A stretch of 56,073 bases of DNA from NCBI GenBank assembly GCA_964429805.1, contig CAYSDH010000014.1, forward strand, positions 1 to 56,073. Reading direction: 5' to 3'. The notes under the pieces were generated by a model, which worked only from the letters and a program-made list of their open reading frames with translations, was not told the origin of the DNA and searched no databases. The DNA comes from CAYSDH01 sp964429805 (GTDB taxonomy: Bacteria > Bacteroidota > Bacteroidia > Flavobacteriales_D > JABDKJ01). This document shows, in pieces, positions 1-7,039 of this stretch; the first letter of the stretch is position 1, and each line of letters opens with the position of its first letter. Position numbers and translations under genes: made by a program.

Positions 1-50
1 GAATTTAGGTATTGATCTATATTTATCATGACACCTGTTTTCGGGGTAGC

Positions 51-272
51 TTACAAAGCAATCGTCCCTGACATTACCGTTAATGCGCCACGGCCAATCG
101 AAGAGGAAATAAGTTCGAACTTATTCTTTTCAATTTTTCCGATAAAAGACTTGTCAGTATAGGATGAGACTAGAGTGTCTACTTGCTTAGTTCTCCTCTT
201 CAATCTTTCCAAAGTTTCCTCCGGGCCGTCTATTAGTTCGTATTCGTACGTGCTTCTCGGAAAAATCTGCAT
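51..272 (-). CDS. Hypothetical protein, possibly truncated
   Basis: A 73-residue reading frame from an ATG at 272, just after a 10-N gap. The composition looks like a real soluble protein (many K, E, T and S, with a RLKRRTK basic stretch), but I do not recognise the family. It ends at a TAA at 53-51. The same frame then stays open to the window edge, reading ATPKTGVMINIDQYLN, so the stop may be a nonsense change or sequencing error in a longer gene. Upstream codons across the N gap are also open, so the start is not firm. It is divergent from rlmF. Confidence 0.4.
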   Translation of the reverse strand: MQIFPRSTYEYELIDGPEETLERLKRRTKQVDTLVSSYTDKSFIGKIEKNKFELISSSIGRGALTVMSGTIAL

Positions 273-282
273 AGTCTTTATT

Positions 283-292
283 NNNNNNNNNN
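283..292. other. Assembly gap (10 N)
   Basis: Ten undetermined bases. A round size like this usually marks a scaffold join of unknown true length. It lies just upstream of the start proposed for the small minus-strand gene. Confidence 0.95.
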
Positions 293-359
293 CCCTATAA
301 CACGTTCCTTGGTCTCGGCTATTCTTCAGGCTAGAAATCAAATGCAGATTGCGAAGTAA

Positions 360-1325
360 ATGCAGAAAAAAAAGAAAGCGGAGTCGAGCGGTAAAGGATC
401 ATTACATCCGAGAAATCGCCATCAGGGTCGTTACGATCTAGAAAAACTGACTGCTGCGCACCCCGAGCTAGGAGACTTTGTGCACTTGAATGAATATGGT
501 AATCACTCCATCGATTTTTTCGACCCAAAGGCCGTGCTCTCTCTCAATAGGGCGCTTCTTTTCCAATACTATGGCATCACGCAGTGGGACATTCCAGCTA
601 ATTACCTCTGCCCTTCAATACCCGGTCGAGCAGACTACATACACTACATGGCCGATGTGCTCGCTGATGCGCATGAAAGCAACATCCCAACAGGCACTCA
701 TGTTTCTTGCCTAGACATCGGAGTCGGAGCAAGTTGCGTGTATCCGATTATAGGTCGCAGTGAGTACGGATGGTCTTTTATAGGCTCTGATATTGATGAG
801 CGGTCATTAGAATCTGCTCGTCATATTGTTGCATCAAACTCGCTGCTGGGTGAGCATGTTCACATTCGCCAACAGACTAGGGCGGAAGATATATTGCTCG
901 GTGTGCTCAAGAAGAATGAGCTGATTGACCTACTCATTTGCAACCCCCCGTTTCATGCCTCAGCAGAAGAAGCAAGGGCAAGTTCAATGCGAAAACTACG
1001 CAACCTCAAAGGAAAAAAAGTGAGCACTCCAGTCTTGAACTTTGGTGGTCAAGCTAATGAGCTCTGGACTGAAGGCGGGGAGAAAAAATTTATCTTGAGG
1101 CTGATAAAAGAAAGTGCACAGTATGCAAAGACCTGCTTTTGCTTTTCTACCTTGGTGTCTAAAGCGAGTAATGTAAAACCTTTGTTGAAGGCGATTTCAA
1201 AATCTGGTGCCGCGGAGTCAGCAGTAATCACGATGGGTAAAGGAAATAAAGTGAGCCGTATAGTGTGGTGGTCGTTTTTAACTGTCGCAGAGAAAAAGAA
1301 GTGGTCATCCGCTCAAAACAAATAA
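360..1325 (+). CDS. rlmF: 23S rRNA (adenine(1618)-N6)-methyltransferase RlmF
   Basis: A 321-residue cytosolic SAM-dependent methyltransferase, predicted to methylate A1618 of 23S rRNA. Family hallmarks are visible: a basic N-terminus with the LHPRNRHQGRYD stretch, a SAM-binding loop LDIGVGAS at residues 118-125, the acidic strand end GSDID, and the catalytic NPPFHAS motif at about residue 195, the N6-adenine NPPF signature in its RlmF form. Length matches the YbiN/RlmF family (about 300-320 residues). The ATG follows a short AT-rich leader with no clear Shine-Dalgarno, as is usual in Bacteroidota. A small hypothetical gene begins 7 nt downstream and may be cotranscribed. Assignment is secure by motif. 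Confidence 0.93.
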   Translation: MQKKKKAESSGKGSLHPRNRHQGRYDLEKLTAAHPELGDFVHLNEYGNHSIDFFDPKAVLSLNRALLFQYYGITQWDIPANYLCPSIPGRADYIHYMADVLADAHESNIPTGTHVSCLDIGVGASCVYPIIGRSEYGWSFIGSDIDERSLESARHIVASNSLLGEHVHIRQQTRAEDILLGVLKKNELIDLLICNPPFHASAEEARASSMRKLRNLKGKKVSTPVLNFGGQANELWTEGGEKKFILRLIKESAQYAKTCFCFSTLVSKASNVKPLLKAISKSGAAESAVITMGKGNKVSRIVWWSFLTVAEKKKWSSAQNK

Positions 1326-1332
1326 TCATCGT

Positions 1333-1557
1333 ATGAAATTAAATTTATTGTCTTGTGATGCATCTAGACCAGATAAAAGAGCAATCGCAAAATGTATCGC
1401 TGAGATTTCAACTAATATCAGCGAATCCATATCAAAGGAACTTACTGAGTATCTCTTAGAGGGAGACTCGATTGATATTGAAACGGAAGATAAAAACTCA
1501 GCAACTGCCCTAAAGACGCTACGGAAACTAAAGATAGACTACGAAATAGTAGAATGA
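1333..1557 (+). CDS. Small hypothetical protein (74 aa)
   Basis: A short acidic protein with no signal peptide or membrane segment; family not recognised. The second half (SIDIETEDKNSATALKTLRKL) reads like a small alpha/beta fold, possibly a regulator-sized domain. It starts 7 nt after rlmF, so cotranscription is likely, and ends about 20 nt before the SET-domain gene. Coding is supported by tight packing between neighbours and balanced residue use, but not by a known domain. Confidence 0.6.
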   Translation: MKLNLLSCDASRPDKRAIAKCIAEISTNISESISKELTEYLLEGDSIDIETEDKNSATALKTLRKLKIDYEIVE

Positions 1558-1579
1558 TACTCGTCTACGGCTTTTCCTG

Positions 1580-2077
1580 ATGTCCTTCAGACCAGCCATT
1601 TCTTTGTTCTGCCCATCACATAATTCTTCAAAATTGACCTCACAAAAAAACAAAGCCTTTATCTCTGGTAACACCATTGATGCTGAAGAGTCTGCGTATT
1701 TATATATCGAGCCATCACAAATTGAAGACGCTGGAAATGGTCTGTATACAGCAATCGATATCTACAAAAATGAAATCATCTCACTGTTTAAAGGAGAGAT
1801 CATTTCGGATAAGGAAGCGGAGAAAAGAGCGAAGCAAGGTCACGACAGGTACTTTATAATGCGCTTAGATGGTGCAACTATGGACAGCATGCATACAGAC
1901 TGTTTTGCTAAATATGCGAATGATAGTGAAGGCTTGAGTAAGAGTGCTTTTAAAAACAATGCCAAAATCACATTAGATGATGATGGCAATGTGTGCATAC
2001 AGGCGACTAAAACTATCAAGTCTGGAGAAGAGATTTTTTGTGGCTACGGAAAACGGTATTGGGCAAAACACAGTTAA
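1580..2077 (+). CDS. SET domain-containing protein
   Basis: A 165-residue protein whose residues from about 38 onward match the SET fold found in lysine methyltransferases. The start is a strand and glycine turn (IEDAGNGLYTA), followed by IISLFKGEIIS, a central YANDSEG segment with the downstream NNA where family members carry an NHS-type SAM-binding motif, and the C-terminal GEEIFCGYGKRYW, which corresponds to the GEEL.. DYG motif. Bacterial SET proteins of this stand-alone size are known but their substrates mostly are not. The classical NH motif is altered here, so activity is uncertain. The first 35 residues do not belong to the domain and a later start is possible. Confidence 0.75.
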   Translation: MSFRPAISLFCPSHNSSKLTSQKNKAFISGNTIDAEESAYLYIEPSQIEDAGNGLYTAIDIYKNEIISLFKGEIISDKEAEKRAKQGHDRYFIMRLDGATMDSMHTDCFAKYANDSEGLSKSAFKNNAKITLDDDGNVCIQATKTIKSGEEIFCGYGKRYWAKHS

Positions 2078-2088
2078 TCGGTATCAAC

Positions 2089-2223
2089 ATGCCACCGACA
2101 TACACTAAAGAGAAAGCCGCGGCCGAAGGAGCTACTGACGGCTACTTCCTTCACTGGCTTACTAGAGTTGAAACGGACAAATACTATTTCAAAGGAGGAA
2201 AGCGAATGGAACTTCAGGATTAA
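2089..2223 (+). CDS. Small hypothetical protein (44 aa)
   Basis: A 44-residue frame from an ATG 12 nt after the SET gene stop, ending at a TAA at 2223. The product is polar and looks like a folded fragment (DGYFLHWLTRVETDKYYF, then KGGKRMELQD). It could be a genuine small protein translated from the same message or the leftover tail of a decayed gene. I do not recognise it. A longer frame from 2038 would overlap the SET gene and is less likely. Confidence 0.4.
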   Translation: MPPTYTKEKAAAEGATDGYFLHWLTRVETDKYYFKGGKRMELQD

Positions 2224-2488
2224 CGAAATAAAAACACTCTATAGCGATTAACAGATTTTGACACCCTCAAAGTCATCATTCCCCTCCTACTCATAACTAA
2301 GCCTCTCATTGAGCGTCAATACTCAGACGCACATATTCCCTAAGCAGAGCTTTGTCGAATTCCACCCAATCCTAACCCTTTCGGGCTATGAATTTCGATT
2401 TTTCAGACGAGCTTGCACACTAGATTCCGATGGAAGGCAAGCCGACCACTTCAACCCAAGAGTAGTTAATTCTCAAAAAAAACTTGAT

Positions 2489-4020
2489 ATGAAAAGTGTT
2501 TCCTTGTTTCTATTCTCTTTCCTTCTTTGTCTCAACGTGGCGCAAAGCCAAGTGCCAGTAGAAGTCGACCTAGTATCTTTTGCCACAGGCTTGACCCGAC
2601 CGGTCGACATCACTCATGCAGGAGACGACAGACTGTTCATCGTTGAGAAGAGCGGTACTATTGCCATCGTAAGACCTGACGGGCAAGTCGATGCCAATCA
2701 CTATTTGGATATCACCTCCAGCGTCACCTCCGGAGGGTTAAACAGTGAGCGAGGATTACTTGGCTTGGCATTTCATCCAGACTATGCCACCAACGAATTC
2801 TTCTTTGTGCATTACATCATGGCAGGTGGCGACTCGCGCATCTCCAGATTTTCTGTAACTACTGATCCCGATGTGGCGACCCGACCAGTGAGCAAGTCAT
2901 CATGACCATCGATCAGCCTTATAACAATCACAACGGGGGCTGCCTCAAGTTTGGTCCTGATGGCTATCTCTACATCGGTATGGGAGACGGAGGCTCGGCA
3001 GGTGATCCTCAGGGCTATTCTCAAAACGTGAATTCCCTCTTAGGCAAAATGCTACGTATCGATGTCGACAACGGATTGCCCTATACTGTTCCGTCATCAA
3101 ATCCATTTATAGGCACCACGACTGAAGACGAGATATGGAGCATCGGATTGCGTAATCCTTGGCGTTTTTCTTTTGACTCGCAGAATGGTGATATGTGGAT
3201 CGGAGATGTCGGACAGAATACCTGGGAAGAGATTGACTATCAGCCTGCATCAAGCACAGGCGGAGAGAATTACGGATGGAGATGCTACGAAGGACTGGAA
3301 GGATATAACACCACAAACTGCGACCCGCAGTCTACCTATGTGGACCCGGTCGCTCAGCTTTCTCATAGTGACGGACACTGTTCTATCTCAGGAGGAATGG
3401 TCTATCGCGGTGCCGCCAATGTGGATATGCAAGGAAAGTACTTCTGTGTCGATTATTGCTCGGGCCAATTTTGGTCTATCGAGCTTGATGACACAAACAA
3501 TTGGGTAGTCGATGAGGCGAGCATCACCTTCGGATTTGGAAGCACAGCCATGGGTGCCGATATCAATGGCGAGATGTATGTGAGCAATCAGGTGAGTGGG
3601 ACAGTCTCTCGCGTGGTTGATATCGACTGCGTGGGATATTCTGTGTCCCTAGACGCTGTTGATGCTGACCTGACAGCCACCACTGGAGGGGATGTTTATC
3701 AATGGTATCTCGATGGTGAAGTCATCATTGGGGCAGACATGGAGACGTTCACTGCCACTGAGTCTGGTCTATACAGTGTCGAGATTCTCAGTGCTGACGG
3801 TTGCAAGGCTTGGACTAACGAGGTCGAGGTAGAAGTAGACAATGGCTGTGCCGAAGATCTCAACGGAGATATGGTTGTCGATGTCAATGATTTCATCATG
3901 TTCAACTCAGCATTTGGAAGCACCTGTGTCGATTGCCCAGAAGACATTGATGGAGATGGAGTGGTCAACGTCAATGACTTCTTAAGTCTCAACTCTGCCT
4001 TTGGAGATATCTGCAATTGA
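2489..4020 (+). pseudogene. Glucose/sorbosone dehydrogenase-like secreted protein, frameshifted, with dockerin-like tail
   Basis: A signal peptide (MKSVSLFLFSFLLCLNVAQS, start at 2489) leads into a beta-propeller of the glucose/sorbosone dehydrogenase (GSDH, PQQ-type) family: FATGLTRPVDI, RGLLGLAFHPDY, then after the break GCLKFGPDGYLYIGMGDGG and NPWRFSFD. The frame is broken near 2877-2879: the first part runs to a stop at 2905 and the rest continues in another frame. Adding one base near there restores DPTSEQVIMTIDQP, so it is a 1-nt deletion, real or from assembly. After the propeller comes an Ig-like segment and a 54-residue C-terminal pair of DxNxD/DxDGD calcium-loop repeats. Predicted exported aldose or sorbosone oxidase. 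Sequence between 2309 and 2489 is probably untranslated. Confidence 0.85.
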
Positions 4021-4205
4021 TTGAACATGAGGTGAGCTGCGCTGCACTTCAGTTTGAATTATAGTTGAGATTGGTGGAAGAGAGGTTGAACATAATGCTG
4101 GAGTAAAACTACCGATAAAAAAAAGTCATAGACTTAAACCATATGCTCCTGCCCCACTCGCTATTTTTTTTATTCTTTACTCATTTTTTCAATCTTCATG
4201 CTGAT

Positions 4206-4763
4206 ATGAAAAAGCAGTTTGAAATAAACGTACTGCGTCTTCATTGGATTAAAGATGACGATGTTGACGACCCAAAAGACATCTGTGTGCATGGTGAAGT
4301 GCTGGTCAGGATTGGTGATGAGATTATTTCTAATCAACAATCTGGATCATGGAGTCTAGCCACAACAGCCTTATTTCTGATGAGAAGCTTATACAATGAC
4401 TACGAGCCTGGCAAGTTTCAAAATTATCTCCTGCCCTGTTGTGGTCACCTCATTATTCCAGGCGACTCAGCAGACTCACCGGTTAGTGTTGACGGCTGCA
4501 ATATTGGGATTGATTGGACTATTGAGCATTCAGAAAAAGGAATATACCTCACTAGTGAAAACGGTAAAACGATACGCATATCAAAAGACCAATTTCAATT
4601 AGAAATTCATCATTTAATTGAGGCGATTGAGCAGTTCTATTCTCAATCTAAACCCAAGATTTACTTTACTAACTTTGAGAAAGAAGGCTGGACGGCATTT
4701 TGGAATGAATGGAAAAAACTGAAAGAGCTGCACGGAATTAAAACAAGCCATTCGCAGGATTAG
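4206..4763 (+). CDS. Hypothetical protein (185 aa)
   Basis: A soluble, acidic protein of unknown family. The frame is open from an ATG at 4143, but the extra 21 residues are a phenylalanine-rich run followed by a second Met. The second ATG at 4206 (MKKQFEINVLRLHW) gives a typical cytosolic start and is preferred. Readable pieces include a glycine/proline turn around CCGHLIIPGDSAD and an aromatic C-terminal helix (WTAFWNEWKKLKEL). The composition resembles an immunity or housekeeping small protein, but no toxin lies next to it, so function stays open. Confidence 0.6.
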   Translation: MKKQFEINVLRLHWIKDDDVDDPKDICVHGEVLVRIGDEIISNQQSGSWSLATTALFLMRSLYNDYEPGKFQNYLLPCCGHLIIPGDSADSPVSVDGCNIGIDWTIEHSEKGIYLTSENGKTIRISKDQFQLEIHHLIEAIEQFYSQSKPKIYFTNFEKEGWTAFWNEWKKLKELHGIKTSHSQD

Positions 4764-4830
4764 TAAGTCACATCCATGTAGAAGCGAGAAATACGAAGCA
4801 TAGAAAAAAGAGCCCAATAAATAAACGATA

Positions 4831-5292
4831 GTGAATAACCTGACATATACTGTGTGCCTCGCACTTTTAATTTTCAACTCCAGTTGCACTGGACAAACAA
4901 CCACAACTACCAACATGGAGGTTGAGGACGATAAGTATAAGCCAGGACAAATATGGACCTACGACACTCGTGATGGTGAGGAAGAGTCTCGCGTGATGAT
5001 TTTAAGAACTGAAAAATGGGGAGAGGAATTAGTAGTCCATTTAACCGTGATGAACGCTCGTATTAAAAACAAAAATAACGCGGCAGGTTATACCAGTGAG
5101 ATAGGTCATTTACCATTTTCGAAAGAAGCAATGGAGCGCTGTCTAAGCACTCTTGAAAGTTCGGACAACACGCTGCCAGACTACATGGGTGGGTACAACA
5201 ATTGGAGAGAGGCGTATGAGTCTGAGCAAGGGGGCATTTTCACCATCACTGTCAAGGAAGCCATAGACTATGTCGAGAAGTCTGCAAACTAG
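4831..5292 (+). CDS. Putative lipoprotein, hypothetical
   Basis: A 153-residue protein from a GTG start. The N-terminus is a short hydrophobic stretch ending in LIFNSSC, a relaxed lipobox with Cys at about residue 19, followed by a TTT-rich linker, so it is probably a lipoprotein of the cell envelope. The mature part begins YKPGQIWTYDTRDGEEESRVMIL, a beta-rich pattern common in small Bacteroidota hypotheticals. It lies upstream of another exported hypothetical and could share its transcript (44 nt gap). No family assignment. Confidence 0.6.
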   Translation: MNNLTYTVCLALLIFNSSCTGQTTTTTNMEVEDDKYKPGQIWTYDTRDGEEESRVMILRTEKWGEELVVHLTVMNARIKNKNNAAGYTSEIGHLPFSKEAMERCLSTLESSDNTLPDYMGGYNNWREAYESEQGGIFTITVKEAIDYVEKSAN

Positions 5293-5336
5293 TGGTTGTA
5301 ATTAAAGTTGATTCACAATACTGACACGGCAATCAA

Positions 5337-5897
5337 GTGAACTTCAAATCGACCATAGCGAACCTTACTGTAATCGGATTATTAATTGGGCAGAGCCTGT
5401 TTGCTCAAAACATGATTCTCACTGTTGATGCCACGATTGACAGCCATTTATTCTCTGCATCAGACAGCATAATCAATCCAGATTTTGAAATTTTAGAATT
5501 AAGCGGTTATCAAAACATTGACGAACCAAGGTACAAGCTGATAAGCTCAACGTGTCTTGTAAACAATGACCCTCTACGAGTGATTCATTTTGCAACTGGA
5601 AAACTAAATGGTGACACATTGATAATAGAACTGTTGGAGACCAACCCCTTGTATCATCACCGCATAACAATTGATGTGCTGAGCGATGAAGTGAACGTTA
5701 AGTTTGAGATGAATCAATCTGGCCCAGCACATGAGCGAACATACATCAACGAATCTGCTGAAGTGACACTGTCTTCTAACGCCTTTTTGAAAGGAAAATG
5801 GGTTTACGGTAAGTTGCTCTACAAATCAACTATGGTCATTGACGGACACGAGACTCCGCTTATTGTAGACGGATACTTTAAAGCCAATCTGGAGTAG
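5337..5897 (+). CDS. Exported hypothetical protein
   Basis: 186 residues from a GTG start. A signal peptide is clear: MNFK, a hydrophobic core TVIGLLIGQSLFA, and cleavage before QNMI. The mature protein is beta-strand rich with no recognised motif. It is preceded by a probable lipoprotein gene in the same direction. A faint signal-peptide-like open stretch lies just downstream (5933-6079), possibly the remnant of a second copy. Confidence 0.6.
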   Translation: MNFKSTIANLTVIGLLIGQSLFAQNMILTVDATIDSHLFSASDSIINPDFEILELSGYQNIDEPRYKLISSTCLVNNDPLRVIHFATGKLNGDTLIIELLETNPLYHHRITIDVLSDEVNVKFEMNQSGPAHERTYINESAEVTLSSNAFLKGKWVYGKLLYKSTMVIDGHETPLIVDGYFKANLE

Positions 5898-6063
5898 TTA
5901 CTGTAAGCTCAATCAAAAAAACTTGCCACTAGAATAAAAAAGCTCTTAAGCACACATTTATAATAGGCACTCTTTTGTATCAGACATATTGTGCTCAAGG
6001 CCTAGTCATTACTAATCCAACCCAAAAAGCACAACACCACTTCCACTTAGCATTAGTTTGCGC

Positions 6064-6071
6064 TATCTTAG
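6064..6071 (+). promoter_or_regulatory. Possible -7 promoter element (TATCTTAG)
   Basis: Near match to the Bacteroidota -7 consensus TAnnTTTG, with one mismatch, ending 4 nt before the ATG at 6076. If used, transcription would start at or beside the start codon. Confidence 0.3.
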
Positions 6072-6075
6072 CTTC

Positions 6076-6474
6076 ATGAGAGTCCTGTTAGTTGTATTCA
6101 TAATAGCCTTTTGCCATCTGAATGGAATGGCGCAGACTGACGCCTTGTCTACCACTGAACAGGAGATACTCATGAGCGTAGATTCTCCACCAATATATCC
6201 CGGTGGTGAGCGTGAGATGATGAAGTTTTTGGCCACCAATATCAAGTACCCTAAGGAAGCGAAGAAGGCCGGCATCACGGGGACAGTGCTCGCACAGTTC
6301 ATTATCAACAAAGATGGTCGAGTGACTGACATCAACATATTGCGAGGCATCGGAGCCGGATGCGATGTTGAGACGAAGCGCGTGATTAGCGAGATGCCCC
6401 TCTGGAACCCAGCCCAGATGAAGGGCAAGCCAGTGAACTTTCAGTTGGTACTTCCTGTTAAATTCTCCTTGTAG
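6076..6474 (+). CDS. Exported TonB C-terminal-domain protein
   Basis: 132 residues. A signal peptide (MRVLLVVFIIAFCHLNGMA, cleaved before QTDA) precedes one TonB C-terminal domain: PIYPGGEREMMKFLATN, the family motif YPKEAKKAGITGTVLAQFIINKDGRV, and the final strand pair ending NFQLVLPVKFSL. Unlike classical TonB there is no proline-rich spacer and the hydrophobic N-terminus looks cleavable, so it may be a periplasmic TonB-fold protein rather than an energy transducer. The ATG at 6076 is preferred over an in-frame TTG at 6058 because it gives a clean signal peptide. It heads a tight three-gene cassette. Confidence 0.8.
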   Translation: MRVLLVVFIIAFCHLNGMAQTDALSTTEQEILMSVDSPPIYPGGEREMMKFLATNIKYPKEAKKAGITGTVLAQFIINKDGRVTDINILRGIGAGCDVETKRVISEMPLWNPAQMKGKPVNFQLVLPVKFSL

Positions 6475-6477
6475 ACT

Positions 6478-6633
6478 TTGACTTATATAATCTACTTAAC
6501 GGCCGCGCTGGGCGTGTTATTTATCCTATCTAAACTCTTTGCCGAGCACTCAAAAAAAAGCAGGAAAAAGAAAGTCGACCTCTCCCGATTTGATGATGTA
6601 ACAAAACGCCCCAATATTCGTAAGAATGATTGA
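6478..6633 (+). CDS. Small single-pass membrane protein (51 aa)
   Basis: A short frame from a TTG at 6478, three bases after the TonB-domain gene stop. The product starts TYIIYLTAALGVLFILSKLF, one membrane helix, followed by a strongly basic tail (HSKKSRKKK) and a soluble DLSRFDDV end. The positive-inside rule puts the tail in the cytoplasm. Its TGA overlaps the ATG of the next gene (TGATG at 6631-6635), a sign of translational coupling. No family recognised. The hydrophobic-then-basic pattern plus coupling on both sides supports a real gene that length filters would miss. Confidence 0.7.
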   Translation: MTYIIYLTAALGVLFILSKLFAEHSKKSRKKKVDLSRFDDVTKRPNIRKND

Positions 6634-7037
6634 TGGTGATTTTTAAAAAATGTGCTCCCCTGCTTTTGTTTACGTTTTGTCTGTGCGCTACTGCCACTGC
6701 TCAAGATGATTTTCAATATGAGCAATCTGAGTTGTCTCAAGAAGCGAGTTTTAAGGAAGGAAAGCCTGCCTTGTACAAATATGTGACGGAGCGAATTCAG
6801 GAGACGCTAACGGCCGACTCAAAAGAGGAAATGGGCAACAAGCGCTATTTAATCACTTTTGACATTGAGCGAAATGGACGCATTTCTGACTTACACTGCT
6901 ACCCCAAAGAGATAGAGCCTATGTTTAAGATTGTGCTTGATGATATGTACAATACATCTCTCTGGAATGCTGGAGCCCTGAACGGTGAAGTGGTCCGATC
7001 CACCTACCTTTTTCCAATACAGATAAAGATTAAATAA
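6633..7037 (+). CDS. Exported protein, diverged TonB C-terminal-like fold
   Basis: 134 residues. It has a signal peptide (MVIFKKCAPLLLFTFCLCATATA, cleaved before QDDF) and a soluble domain whose layout resembles the TonB C-terminal domain of the gene two upstream: YLITFDIERNGRISDL parallels VLAQFIINKDGRVTDI, and SLWNAGALNGEVV parallels PLWNPAQMKGKPV. The YPKEA motif region is poorly conserved. The start overlaps the stop of the small membrane protein. Probably a diverged paralogue working with its two neighbours in the envelope. It ends 2 nt from the convergent T9SS gene. Confidence 0.7.
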   Translation: MVIFKKCAPLLLFTFCLCATATAQDDFQYEQSELSQEASFKEGKPALYKYVTERIQETLTADSKEEMGNKRYLITFDIERNGRISDLHCYPKEIEPMFKIVLDDMYNTSLWNAGALNGEVVRSTYLFPIQIKIK

Positions 7038-7039
7038 AC

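Noticed and set aside
2309..2488. 60-residue N-terminal extension of the glucose dehydrogenase-like protein
   Set aside because: A perfect signal peptide begins at the later ATG (2489), and the extension has no features.
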